Counted from the first letter of the stretch, positions 9,382 through 17,796 are shown. The stretch is DNA of 51,294 bases from Bacillota bacterium (GCA_017889585.1 JAGFZX010000043.1:1-51294), one strand, 5' to 3'. The notes: generated from the sequence alone by a model not told the origin. Numbers and translations are program-made.

Positions 9382-9414
9382 CCCGTATATCGTGATAATA
9401 AGATCTGACCTTCC

Positions 9415-9580
9415 CCCTCGTTGAGCTTTAGCACTGTATAACGTAGAGATCAAAAAAAATGTCCTCAGCTACGTTAAGTAAAACCTTAATCCGGTAGTAC
9501 CTGTTATACCCATTGGCGTCTTTCGACGTTTCCGGGCAGTAGCCTGTGTTTATACAGGAGCCTCACCTAACAAAGAAAGC
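9415..9580 (-). promoter_or_regulatory. M-box (ykoK) magnesium riboswitch
   Basis: Read on the minus strand, the segment contains the conserved M-box blocks in order: GTTAGGTGAGGCTCCTGTAT, GGCTACTGCCC, CGTCGAAAGACGCCAATGGG, ACATT after a linker, and TACAGTGCTAAAGCTCAACG at the 3' end. This closely follows the Bacillus ykoK leader. Bound Mg2+ compacts the RNA and favours the terminator at 9356-9381. It controls the small ORF, the MgtE_N/CBS gene and the NRAMP-family gene. The 3' boundary is approximate. Confidence 0.92.
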
Positions 9581-9600
9581 ATATTAATTTACATCATCAG

Positions 9601-9690
9601 AAAAACAAGCCTAGGTTGCTGAGGGCGATGTGATAGGCTTCGTTCGATGCGTTTAGTCGAACATCCTTATCGGCACAAGCCTTTTCTTAT
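9601..9690 (-). promoter_or_regulatory. Unassigned three-arm attenuator before the M-box
   Basis: Just after the predicted start of the same transcript are three mutually exclusive arms: AGGCTT (9677-9682), AAGCCTA (9634-9640) and TAGGCTT (9607-9613). Arms 1 and 2 pair around a GTTCGA/TCGAAC hairpin. Arms 2 and 3 pair to make a hairpin followed by GTTTTT, a terminator. This is the architecture of a riboswitch or attenuator, but I recognise no known aptamer consensus. It would act before the M-box in series. Confidence 0.5.
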
Positions 9691-9694
9691 CTTA

Positions 9695-9723
9695 AGAGTA
9701 GCATTTAATCTCATTAAATGCAA
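9695..9723 (-). promoter_or_regulatory. SigA-type promoter of the Mg2+ operon
   Basis: On the minus strand: TTGCAT (-35), 17-base spacer, TGC then TACTCT (extended -10). The transcript would start near 9688, just upstream of the attenuator-like element and the M-box. Confidence 0.55.
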
Positions 9724-9768
9724 TTACTTTCTCGTTAAAATTCTATTAAAAAACCTATGTATGTAATA

Positions 9769-9802
9769 AACGCCTTCATCTTATTCCCAAGATGAAGGCG
9801 TT
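9769..9802 (-). terminator. Terminator of the tRNA-Ser pair
   Basis: AACGCCTTCATCTT pairs perfectly with AAGATGAAGGCGTT across a six-base loop, followed by TATT on the minus strand. It lies 15 bases past the 3' end of tRNA-Ser(GCT). Confidence 0.75.
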
Positions 9803-9816
9803 AAACTTCGAATTAA

Positions 9817-9907
9817 TGGCGGAGCAGCAGGGATTCGAACCCTGGCAGGCCTTACGACCTCTAACGATTTAGCAAACCGTCCTCTTGAGCCGCTTGAGTA
9901 CTGCTCC
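9817..9907 (-). tRNA. tRNA-Ser (anticodon GCT)
   Basis: A 91-base class II tRNA beginning GGAGCAGTACTCAAGCGG, with anticodon stem-loop GACGGTTTGCTAAATCGTT, a long variable arm, T-loop GGTTCGAATCC and encoded CCA. It reads AGC/AGU codons. It is the second gene of a tRNA-Ser pair. Confidence 0.95.
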
Positions 9908-9919
9908 ATAAGTTAAACA

Positions 9920-10009
9920 TGGAGGAGGAGGTGGGATTCGAACCCACGGATCCCTTTCAGGATCGCTGGTTTTCAAGACCAGTTCCTTAAACCGCTCGGA
10001 CACTCCTCC
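9920..10009 (-). tRNA. tRNA-Ser (anticodon TGA)
   Basis: A 90-base class II tRNA beginning GGAGGAGTGTCCGAGCGG, with anticodon loop CTTGAAA (TGA), a long variable arm, GGTTCGAATCC and encoded CCA. It is first in the pair, 12 bases upstream of tRNA-Ser(GCT). Confidence 0.95.
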
Positions 10010-10030
10010 GAGCCCGTTGGCACATTTATT

Positions 10031-10059
10031 ATTGTACCAGCAACAACATAGTTTGTCAA
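10031..10059 (-). promoter_or_regulatory. Promoter of the tRNA-Ser pair
   Basis: On the minus strand: a consensus TTGACA, 17-base spacer and TACAAT, ending 21 bases before the first tRNA base. It is a strong vegetative promoter. Confidence 0.8.
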
Positions 10060-10279
10060 CTTTATTGTTGTGTTTTTTTAGCTGTTTGCGAATTCAATCG
10101 CTCACATATCTAAAATACTTTGTAAGTATAACAAATTCCTTAAAAAAAATCAAGGAAAAGCCTCCTGGTAAAACAAAGAAAACCGGGGTTGAGCCAAACC
10201 TTAGTTGTCCTTGCCTTGAATCAGAAAGTATTATATTTTCTGATGGCCTTAGATAATAATCTTTCATTATTTTCTTACA

Positions 10280-11044
10280 CTATATGCCGCCGCGTCTAGC
10301 CATAACACTCTCTATGCCAATATCATATTTAAATATAGGAATACGACGCAACTCAAAATCCGGAGAATTATTGGAGCAAACACCTTCTCGCACTGTAAAA
10401 CCTGTTACATAACCAAGCTTCTGGGCGGTTGCAATAACATTTTCATTATAACTGCCCTGAGGATAAGAAATAGCATTCACAGTTTTACCCAAAATACTTT
10501 CCAGCACGGCTTTAGAAATAGCCAGCTCATCATTGATTTCTGCGGTTGCTAACTCCCCTAGACGCTTATGAGATACCGTATGTGATCCAAAGGACATACC
10601 GCCTTGAGCCATTTCTACAATGCGTTCAGGATTAAGCCGATCCCCAATCCACAATTTATCAGTAATAATAAAAAATGTAGCTATCATCCCATGCTGTTTC
10701 AGTATGGGGTAGGCATTCTCAAAATTATCTATGTATCCATCATCAAAAGTAATTAAAATTGGCTTATCAGGCATTTCAACATCACGATCATCAATAAAGC
10801 TTTGAAATTGTTCTAGGGAGATAGCACAATAACCATACTGCTGCAGAGTCCGTAAATCAGCAATAAACCTTTCAGGAGTAACGGTAAAATTATCAGTAGT
10901 ATAGCCTACACGGTGATATACCAATACCGGAATCTGCCTTCTCCCTGCCCCACTACTGGTAGGTGCCCGAAAAAATAATTCTGAACAGCTTATACCAACC
11001 AATGTACTAATACATGTTTTTATAAAGTTACGCCGGGATACCAT
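10280..11044 (-). CDS. Exported polysaccharide deacetylase (NodB domain)
   Basis: A 254-residue carbohydrate esterase family 4 enzyme. The catalytic base and metal Asp lie in TFDDGY, the metal His pair in SHTVSH (pattern HxxxH), and the third motif is SYPQGSYNE. The probable substrate is N-acetylated cell-wall glycan. The N-terminus SRRNFIKT (residues 3-10) fits the twin-arginine export motif and is followed by a short hydrophobic stretch. A Cys at about 20 (VGISC) could alternatively be a poor lipobox. GAGGAGG precedes the ATG. It appears monocistronic. The domain call is firm; the export route is inferred. Confidence 0.9.
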   Translation of the reverse strand: MVSRRNFIKTCISTLVGISCSELFFRAPTSSGAGRRQIPVLVYHRVGYTTDNFTVTPERFIADLRTLQQYGYCAISLEQFQSFIDDRDVEMPDKPILITFDDGYIDNFENAYPILKQHGMIATFFIITDKLWIGDRLNPERIVEMAQGGMSFGSHTVSHKRLGELATAEINDELAISKAVLESILGKTVNAISYPQGSYNENVIATAQKLGYVTGFTVREGVCSNNSPDFELRRIPIFKYDIGIESVMARRGGI

Positions 11045-11147
11045 GATGGCGCCTCCTCTTGCCTAAAAATTTTCAATAATTATACATTTAATCACAATTT
11101 TAAGACTATACTATTATTTTACACTAATTCAGGCTCTAAATAAATGT

Positions 11148-11181
11148 AAGAATCTTACAAAACGTTATTTGTAAGATTCTT
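11148..11181. terminator. Inverted repeat, probable terminator
   Basis: AAGAATCTTACAAA (11148-11161) pairs perfectly with TTTGTAAGATTCTT (11168-11181). Minus-strand transcripts from the Cys-rich ORF at 11188 would reach it within ten bases of the stop. Confidence 0.6.
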
Positions 11182-11187
11182 ATTTCC

Positions 11188-11418
11188 TCATCTCTCCAAT
11201 CTATAATATGACCACACACAATACAAACCTCGTATAGTACTGCCACATCGACAACCTTCATGTCCGCATACCCGCGAACACGTTACATCCACACCTGACT
11301 GGCTTACTCGCTCTGAAGCCTGCACGGGCACAAAGCTCGGTTGCCCAGCTTTAACCTTATAATTACTTTTTTTATCACCTAACTTGCAAAACCAACGCCA
11401 AAGCTTCAAGCCAACCAC
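11188..11418 (-). CDS. Small Cys-containing protein, unknown
   Basis: A 76-codon frame (GTG start; a TTG at 11409 is better spaced from AAAGGG). The N-terminus is basic and aromatic (LKLWRWFCKLGDKK). The C-terminal half holds a cluster TCSRVCGHEGCRCGS, with another Cys at GLYCVW, that could bind a metal. No family is recognised. A hairpin directly after the stop supports a real gene. Confidence 0.4.
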   Translation of the reverse strand: MVGLKLWRWFCKLGDKKSNYKVKAGQPSFVPVQASERVSQSGVDVTCSRVCGHEGCRCGSTIRGLYCVWSYYRLER

Positions 11419-11529
11419 CCTTTCAGCACATGCTTTTATTTATGATTATACTATTATAGCATGTAAGTTCGCGATGATTTAGATCACATAAGATATTATT
11501 TATCGCAAAATAACTCTATATAATGCATT

Positions 11530-11645
11530 GAATCTTCTAGCGGCAATCATCGTGAGATGGGCTATAGGGTTGGCATTACGAAGAAAGCAAACAATGCTGG
11601 CCTATAGCTCCTTCCTCGGAGACCAACAATATCGATGTGAATTCT
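11530..11645 (+). ncRNA. Possible structured RNA (6S-like rod)
   Basis: A 115-base intergenic segment folds as a rod on paper: ATCATCG with CGATG, GGGCTATAGG with CCTATAGCTC, and GGCATT with AATGCT toward the tip, with an unpaired internal region carrying TTCCTCGGAGACC. A TATAAT at 11519-11524 would start a plus-strand transcript near 11531, though no good -35 is visible. The layout (stem, bubble, stem, loop) recalls 6S RNA, but no primary-sequence proof was found. The opposite strand cannot be excluded. Confidence 0.3.
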
Positions 11646-11649
11646 TTTA

Positions 11650-11680
11650 AAAAGAAGAAGCCTGTTGATGACAGACTTCT
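11650..11680 (-). terminator. RNase J terminator
   Basis: On the minus strand AGAAGTCTGT pairs with ACAGGCTTCT across TCATCA, with one G-T pair, and is followed by TCTTTTT. It lies about 57 bases past the RNase J stop. Confidence 0.75.
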
Positions 11681-11736
11681 CCATAAATTACGTATGTATT
11701 TAGTTAACGTCTATATTATTGATCTGTCCTTTGATA

Positions 11737-13410
11737 CTACACTTCCATAATGATCGGCAATATCATCGGACTGCGGTGAGTTTTTTCATAAACAAACTTA
11801 CCCAATATATCGCGAACATTGCCCTTAATCGCCGCCCACTCGGTAATTTTACCAGCTTCACAATTAGCCAGAGCCTGCTTAACCTTTTGTTTCGCCTCAA
11901 CCATCAATTGCCCAGATTCACGCACATAAACAAAACCACGAGAAACAATATCCGGCCCAGCTATAACGCAGCCTCTCACTTTATCTAGTGTAATAACTAC
12001 GATAATAACCCCATCCTGGGATAACTTACTACGATCACGAATAACAATATTCCCCACATCTCCAACACCCGAGCCATCGACAAAAACCTTGCCTGACGTT
12101 ACTTTCCCAGCTACTTTGCCAGTTACACCAGTAGCATCTTCCGTAAATTCAAAAACCTGTCCATTGGTACCAATAAAGATATTTGCCTTGGGTATTCCCA
12201 GTTCTTCACCAAGTTTCCCATGGCTTATGAGCATCCGATGTTCACCATGTACTGGAATCAAGTACTTAGGCCTAACCAAAGTTAACATTAATTTCAGTTC
12301 CTCTTGACTGGCATGGCCAGAAACATGAACACCTGCCGTACCTTCATGAATAACGTCTGCACCGAGACGCAATAAAGCATCAACGGTTTTCGATACCGAC
12401 TTCTCATTACCTGGAATTGGAGTAGCTGAAATGATAACCGTATCTCCTGGGTAAATCTCAACTTTGCGATGATCATTCATCGCCATCCGCGTCAAAGCAG
12501 ACATAGGTTCACCCTGGCTGCCAGTAGTCAAAATCAGAACCTGATTACCTGGATATCTTTTTACATCGTCAATATCAATTAACATGCCTTCAGGAACATT
12601 TAAATACCCAAGTTCTGTGGCAATATTTACAACATTGATCATACTACGACCAATAATGGCCACCTTACGACCATATTTACAAGCAGAATTGATTGCTTGT
12701 TGCAAGCGCAATACATTTGACGCAAAAGTTGCTAAAATAACTCGGTCTTTAGCACTGCGAAACGCATCATCTAACGCAATACCAACTGTACGCTCCGATT
12801 TGGTAAAACCAGGCCGCTCGGCATTAGTGCTATCTGACATTAAGACAAGTACACCCTCATCCCCCAGTTCAGCAAATTTGTGAAGATCCATTATTTTCCC
12901 ATCTGCTGGTGTAAAATCAATTTTAAAGTCACCAGTATGTACAATGATACCGACGGGCGTCCTAAAGTACATCCCAACAACATCAGGCATAGAATGACTT
13001 ACTCGAATAAAGCCTATTTCAAAGGGACCAAATGTTACTTGATCTCCCGCCTCAACAACATTCAATTTAAAGTTAGCTACATTATTTTCTTTCAAGCGAC
13101 ACTCAACCAGCCCCAGGGCAAGGCGGGTACCATACACTGGTACATCTATTTGCTTCAATAAATAGGATAAGGATCCTATATGATCCTCATGACCATGAGT
13201 GAGAACAACAGCTCGTATCTTGTCCTGATTTTCAACAAGATAAGTCATGTCAGGTATCACTAAATCAATGCCCAGCATATCATCTTCCGGGAATGCTAAG
13301 CCAGAATCAATGATAACAATATCATCTCCATAACGGATCACCGTCATGTTCTTGCCTATTTCGCCCAGGCCCCCGAGGGGAATTATTGCGAGTTTATTTT
13401 GTTTTTCCAA
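11737..13410 (-). CDS. rnj: Ribonuclease J
   Basis: A 557-residue metallo-beta-lactamase/beta-CASP ribonuclease with endo- and 5'-3' exonuclease activity in mRNA and rRNA processing. The signature THGHEDHIGS (H72, H74, D76, H77) and the beta-CASP motifs MSDSTNAERPG, TGSQGEPM and HVSGHASQEEL are present. The length fits RNase J1/J2 (about 555). TTG at 13410 is chosen as start because GGAGG lies 8 bases before it; the ATGs upstream overlap this site. Only one rnj is in the window, so J1 versus J2 cannot be decided. Confidence 0.93.
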   Translation of the reverse strand: MEKQNKLAIIPLGGLGEIGKNMTVIRYGDDIVIIDSGLAFPEDDMLGIDLVIPDMTYLVENQDKIRAVVLTHGHEDHIGSLSYLLKQIDVPVYGTRLALGLVECRLKENNVANFKLNVVEAGDQVTFGPFEIGFIRVSHSMPDVVGMYFRTPVGIIVHTGDFKIDFTPADGKIMDLHKFAELGDEGVLVLMSDSTNAERPGFTKSERTVGIALDDAFRSAKDRVILATFASNVLRLQQAINSACKYGRKVAIIGRSMINVVNIATELGYLNVPEGMLIDIDDVKRYPGNQVLILTTGSQGEPMSALTRMAMNDHRKVEIYPGDTVIISATPIPGNEKSVSKTVDALLRLGADVIHEGTAGVHVSGHASQEELKLMLTLVRPKYLIPVHGEHRMLISHGKLGEELGIPKANIFIGTNGQVFEFTEDATGVTGKVAGKVTSGKVFVDGSGVGDVGNIVIRDRSKLSQDGVIIVVITLDKVRGCVIAGPDIVSRGFVYVRESGQLMVEAKQKVKQALANCEAGKITEWAAIKGNVRDILGKFVYEKTHRSPMILPIIMEV

Positions 13411-13558
13411 AAAAAGCACCTCCATCATTTCAGTTTGTATACTTAGAGTCCATTTTCATCAATTAGATGTGTCGCCCACCAACCAATTGCCTGAAATATG
13501 GTTATTTTCATCTATATGTTCATAAATGAGAAAATCCGCACACAACCTATTGGCTATT

Positions 13559-13587
13559 ATTATACTTCATGTTGAGTCAATATACAA
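13559..13587 (-). promoter_or_regulatory. Probable RNase J promoter
   Basis: On the minus strand: a consensus TATAAT with TTGTAT 17 bases upstream (a weak -35). This gives a leader of about 140 bases before the RNase J start. Confidence 0.4.
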
Positions 13588-13870
13588 ACTTTCCTTATTA
13601 TAGTAACCATCATATTGAATAGACTAAAAATAAGCCCAGAAATCTAAATCCCTGGACCAGCAATACTTATTTACTTTTTTATCACTATATTAAATATTAT
13701 TTGAAATACAATAATCTCCTCCACAAACACATCTCTGGCATCATTTTATTCAGCATCACATGAAATTATGATGTTCATATACCTATTTTATTAAGAATAA
13801 AACCTCTCTAACCTAAGGCCATTACTTGCTACCGCAGCTGTTACTCCAAAAAATTTCCATCACAATAAGC
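13588..13870. other. Intergenic stretch without recognised gene
   Basis: AT-rich spacer between the divergent RNase J and amino-acid permease genes. I see no ORF with a ribosome binding site, tRNA or clear riboswitch consensus in either strand. Only the two promoters at its edges are supported. Confidence 0.5.
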
Positions 13871-13899
13871 TTGACAGAGTCGCAAAAAAAATGTTTAAT
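13871..13899 (+). promoter_or_regulatory. Promoter of the amino-acid permease
   Basis: Consensus TTGACA (13871-13876), a 17-base spacer with eight A residues, and TTTAAT (13894-13899), 70 bases before the permease ATG. Confidence 0.7.
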
Positions 13900-13969
13900 T
13901 AATTGGACTCATGTTTCTTTACAAGGTACATTATTAGATATCGCAACAAACAATAGCAGGAGGACATCA

Positions 13970-15370
13970 ATGAATTTATTTCGCACAAAAAGCATCGCGG
14001 ATATGATCAAAGGTACTAAGCAACATGCTCTTAAAAAGACTCTCGGTTCAATGGATCTGATATTGCTGGGAATTGGGTGCATTATCGGTACTGGTATTTT
14101 TGTGCTTACTGGAGTAGCGGCCGCCAAATATGCTGGACCTGGAATCATGCTATCTTTTGTTTTATCCGGACTTGCCTGTGGATTTGCCGCATTAGCTTAC
14201 GCAGAACTAGCGGCTATGATCCCAGTGGCGGGTAGCGCCTATACCTTCGCCTATGCATCTTTGGGGGAATTTATCGCGTTTATTGTGGGTTGGGCGCTCA
14301 TTTGCGAATACACAGTAGGGGCAGCAGCTGTAGCTGCCGGGTGGTCAGGCTATGCCGTCGGTTTATTTAAGACAGCAGGCATTATCCTCCCTAAGGCATG
14401 GACAGCAGTCCCTGCAGATGGAGGTATTCTTAATGTACCTGCCATTATAATCGTCTCATTTCTAACTTACTTACTCATTTTAGGTTCAAAAGAAAGCGCG
14501 AAGCTAAATAAAATTTTAGTTTTTGTCAAATTGGGCTGTGTTGCTCTATTCTTGTTTTTAGCCACACCTCATGTAAATCCCTTGAACTGGCAGCCTTTCC
14601 TTCCCTTTGGTCTAGGTGGTGTTGCAACTGGCGCGGCAATCGTATTTTTTGCGTACATCGGATTTGACGCAGTATCTACTGCCGCAGAAGAATGTAAAAA
14701 CCCTAACCGAGACATTCCCATCGGAATTATGGGTTCACTGCTAGTCTGCACTATACTCTATATCGCAGTAGCAGCCGTTCTCACTGGTGTTGTTCCTTAT
14801 ACGTCATTGAATAATAGTGAGCCTGTAGCTTTCGCCCTTCGCGCAATTGGCATGAATTTCGGTAGTGCTGTCGTGGCAGTTGGTGCAATCTGCGGTATTA
14901 CTACTGTATTACTTGTTATGATATTTGGACAAACTCGTGTGTTTTTAGCAATGAGTAGGGATGGAATGATACCACAAAGCATGGTAAAAATTCACCCTAA
15001 ACATGGAACACCTCACAAAATCACAATTGTTACCGGTATTGCAGTATGTATCCTTAGCGGTTTGTTACCCATCAATATTATCGCTGAATTATGTAATCTG
15101 GGAACTTTGTTTGCATTTTGCGTCGTTTCCATCGGTGTTTTAGTTCTCCGTAAGAGCCAACCAAATCTCCATCGTCCTTTCCGTTGCCCCGCTGTTTGGG
15201 TAGTAGTACCTCTTGCCGTGCTTTCCTGCGGATTCCTAATTGCCAATTTGCCGAAAGATACCTTCATTTTCTTTGGCATATGGTACGCAATAGGCATGGT
15301 GGTGTATTTCACTTACAGTCGTCACAACACTATTCTTGTGGAACAAGCAAACGACCTTCTTAATAAATAA
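13970..15370 (+). CDS. APC-superfamily amino-acid permease
   Basis: A 466-residue inner-membrane transporter with about twelve helices, of the cationic amino-acid transporter branch (YfnA/YkbA-like). Helix 1 carries the substrate-binding GIGCIIGTGIFVLTG and the second helix region is GPGIMLSFVLSG; FAYIGFDAVSTAAEE is the typical helix 6 region. It likely imports amino acids by H+ symport; the specific substrate is not deducible. The ATG follows AGGAGG at 6 bases. An open frame continues upstream but has no site. It is monocistronic, with its own promoter and terminator. Confidence 0.9.
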   Translation: MNLFRTKSIADMIKGTKQHALKKTLGSMDLILLGIGCIIGTGIFVLTGVAAAKYAGPGIMLSFVLSGLACGFAALAYAELAAMIPVAGSAYTFAYASLGEFIAFIVGWALICEYTVGAAAVAAGWSGYAVGLFKTAGIILPKAWTAVPADGGILNVPAIIIVSFLTYLLILGSKESAKLNKILVFVKLGCVALFLFLATPHVNPLNWQPFLPFGLGGVATGAAIVFFAYIGFDAVSTAAEECKNPNRDIPIGIMGSLLVCTILYIAVAAVLTGVVPYTSLNNSEPVAFALRAIGMNFGSAVVAVGAICGITTVLLVMIFGQTRVFLAMSRDGMIPQSMVKIHPKHGTPHKITIVTGIAVCILSGLLPINIIAELCNLGTLFAFCVVSIGVLVLRKSQPNLHRPFRCPAVWVVVPLAVLSCGFLIANLPKDTFIFFGIWYAIGMVVYFTYSRHNTILVEQANDLLNK

Positions 15371-15395
15371 AATAATCACCAGTTGATTATTTTAT

Positions 15396-15427
15396 GGGCT
15401 ATTAGCTATATGCTAATAGCCCTTTTT
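15396..15427 (+). terminator. Terminator of the amino-acid permease
   Basis: GGGCTATTAG and CTAATAGCCC pair across seven bases and are followed by TTTTT. A second smaller hairpin (AATAATCA/TGATTATT) lies immediately upstream. Confidence 0.88.
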
Positions 15428-15567
15428 CGCCGTGCCATATATCTATGTATTCCAATAAACTGCCCCTGTATCGGCTTTTTATCAAAATAGTATCACCACT
15501 TTAACAAGCATATAAATATTCTTAAGTATAAATGATACATAAATTCTAATATAATTTAGTTTTATTA

Positions 15568-15589
15568 GAATAAAGAGACCCCTTTATTC
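15568..15589. promoter_or_regulatory. Palindromic operator candidate upstream of lutA
   Basis: GAATAAAG and CTTTATTC form a perfect 8-base inverted repeat with a six-base spacer, 58 bases before the lutA start. An overlapping TTCTAAT...ATTAGAA repeat spans 15544-15570. The position and symmetry suggest a dimeric regulator site for lactate control. No lutR-type gene lies in the window. Confidence 0.4.
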
Positions 15590-15647
15590 GGCATAATATA
15601 GCAATAAACAACTAGTAATAGAAAGTTGCATGATTGGGGGGGGTAAT

Positions 15648-16385
15648 TTGAAAGCATCATTATTTATAACATGCATTGCTGATCTAATGTATGCTGATGT
15701 TGGCAAAAGTATGGTTCGAGTTTTGAAACGAAACGGAGTAGACCTTGACTTTCCAGAAGGACAAACCTGTTGTGGCCAGCCAGCTTTCTCTAGCGGGTAT
15801 TATAAGGAAACTGCTGTAGTAGCAAAAAAGGTGATTGAGGTTTTCGAAAAAAGCGAAAGAGTCGTTATGCCGTCCGGATCTTGTGCTGCTATGATACATC
15901 ATGGCTATCCGACTTTATTCGACAATGACCCTAAATGGAAGAAGAGAGCAGAAGAATTCGTAGCCAAGACTTACGAATTCTCCCAATTTATTGTCGATGT
16001 TCTTGGCATTCAAGACGTCGGAGCTACTTTTAACAAAAAGGTGACCTATCATTCTAGCTGTCATATGACTCGTTTGCTGGGGGTAGAGGAACAACCCAAG
16101 ATATTGCTTAAAAACGTCAAGGGGATTGACTTCATAGAACTGCCCTTTGCCTTTGATTGCTGTGGCTTCGGTGGCACGTTCTCAATGAAAATGAAGGATA
16201 TTTCAGCTGAAATTGTAGATGAAAAAGTAGATCATATTATTGCAACTGGTGCCGAGGTATTGGCTGGATCTGATTTAACTTGCCTTATGAATATAAGTGG
16301 TCGTTTGAGCCGTCGTGGTTCTCGAATTAAAGTCATGCATGTAGCGCAGGTCCTGGATCAAGGGGGTGGAAAGAATGCATTTTGA
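15648..16385 (+). CDS. lutA: L-lactate oxidation protein LutA
   Basis: A 245-residue protein with two CCG domains (CX..CCG): TCCGQPAFSSGY around residue 45 and FDCCGFGGTF near 180. It is the Cys-rich subunit of the LutABC complex that oxidises L-lactate to pyruvate. LutA homologues begin KxSLFxTC, so the TTG at 15648 (LKASLFITC) is the likely start, six bases after a run of eight G that serves as ribosome binding site. An ATG 18 bases upstream overlaps that site. First gene of lutABC; it overlaps lutB by 11 bases. Confidence 0.93.
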   Translation: MKASLFITCIADLMYADVGKSMVRVLKRNGVDLDFPEGQTCCGQPAFSSGYYKETAVVAKKVIEVFEKSERVVMPSGSCAAMIHHGYPTLFDNDPKWKKRAEEFVAKTYEFSQFIVDVLGIQDVGATFNKKVTYHSSCHMTRLLGVEEQPKILLKNVKGIDFIELPFAFDCCGFGGTFSMKMKDISAEIVDEKVDHIIATGAEVLAGSDLTCLMNISGRLSRRGSRIKVMHVAQVLDQGGGKNAF

Positions 16386-17796
16386 ACCTAGCTTTCAGAA
16401 ACGATATCATAAAGCATTGAGTGACCCGGCGATGATTAAGGCTGTAAAAAATGGCACAGGACGCTTAAGGGGACAGCGAGCTGCGTCAATTGAAGCAGTA
16501 GGACCGGAGCGCTGGATGGCATTTCGTGACCGGGCAGAAGCCATTCGACTTCATGTAATCCAGCACTTAGATCAATACCTTGAGCAATTAGTTGATAACG
16601 TACTAAAAAAGGGCGGACATGTATGCCTTGCGCGAACTGGCGAGGAAGCGGTTCAGTATATTACGAGTCTGGCACAAAAGAAAAATGCTAAATCGATTAT
16701 TAAATCCAAATCAATGGTATCAGAGGAAATTCACCTCAATCACCAATTAGAAAAACTGGGATGCGAGGTTATAGAATCTGATTTGGGTGAATATATCATT
16801 CAGCTGGCAGGTGAAACACCATCGCACATCATAGCACCTGCTATGCATAAAAATAGGAATCAGGTGGCTGATCTCTTTAATGCAGTGAGTAAAAAGAAGC
16901 TTTCTACTGAAATCGCTGATTTGTGTGGTTTTGCCAGAGAGCATTTACGAGAAAAATTCTTAGGAATTGATATCGGCATTACTGGCTGCAATTTTGCGAT
17001 AGCCGATTCAGGCGCGATTACCATATGTACGAACGAGGGGAACGCCCGCATTATATCTGCCTTGTCTCCAACACTTGTCACAATCATGGGAATGGAGCGA
17101 ATTTTACCTAGCATTGAAGATCTTGCTGTTATGCTTTCTTTGCTAGCACGCAGCGCAACTGGGCAGAAGTTAACAGTATATAATACCTTATCTACTGGTG
17201 TACGAGATGAAAATGAACTGGACGGGCCACAGGAATTCCACCTAGTTATAGTCGACAACGGTCGTTCCAAGTTGTTGGGGACAAAATACGAGAAAGTTCT
17301 TAACTGTATTCGATGTGGCTCCTGTTTAAATGCATGTCCAGTTTATCGCAATATCGGAGGGCATGCCTATGGATGGGTGTATCCGGGTCCAATTGGAGCT
17401 GTTCTATCTCCCTTATTTCAGGGTATTGATAAATTCGGTGAACTAGCCTATGCTACCACATTATGCGGCGCATGTTGTTTTGCTTGCCCAGTCAAAATTC
17501 CATTACATGATATGCTTTACGCATTACGTAATGATAAGGTAGAACTTGAGAACAAAGGGGAACTGGCCGAAAATATCGCCTATAAAGGCTGGAGTGCTAC
17601 TTTCGCAAGTATGAGTCGCTACCGATTCTCAGTGCGCATGGCACGTCGTTTTCAATTTCCACTAGTAAAGGCAGGAAAAATCGCCTATGGACCACCACCT
17701 ATTTCTGATTGGTTGAAACATCGAGATATGCCCGCACTATCTGATAAGTTCTTCCACGAAATTTGGCCCGAGCTGAATAAGGATAGAAAGGAGTAA
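16375..17796 (+). CDS. lutB: L-lactate oxidation iron-sulfur protein LutB
   Basis: A 473-residue protein with an N-terminal LUD domain (about 60-290) and a ferredoxin-like part. The ferredoxin part has two Cys clusters, CIRCGSCLNACPVYR and CGACCFACPVKIP, each binding a [4Fe-4S] centre. It is the electron-transfer subunit of lactate dehydrogenase LutABC. The ATG at 16375 follows GGGGGTGG by a few bases, within the lutA end, so it is probably translationally coupled. An upstream in-frame GTG at 16366 overlaps the site. A C-terminal tail (PPPISDWLKHRDMP) is typical of the family. Confidence 0.94.
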   Translation: MHFEPSFQKRYHKALSDPAMIKAVKNGTGRLRGQRAASIEAVGPERWMAFRDRAEAIRLHVIQHLDQYLEQLVDNVLKKGGHVCLARTGEEAVQYITSLAQKKNAKSIIKSKSMVSEEIHLNHQLEKLGCEVIESDLGEYIIQLAGETPSHIIAPAMHKNRNQVADLFNAVSKKKLSTEIADLCGFAREHLREKFLGIDIGITGCNFAIADSGAITICTNEGNARIISALSPTLVTIMGMERILPSIEDLAVMLSLLARSATGQKLTVYNTLSTGVRDENELDGPQEFHLVIVDNGRSKLLGTKYEKVLNCIRCGSCLNACPVYRNIGGHAYGWVYPGPIGAVLSPLFQGIDKFGELAYATTLCGACCFACPVKIPLHDMLYALRNDKVELENKGELAENIAYKGWSATFASMSRYRFSVRMARRFQFPLVKAGKIAYGPPPISDWLKHRDMPALSDKFFHEIWPELNKDRKE

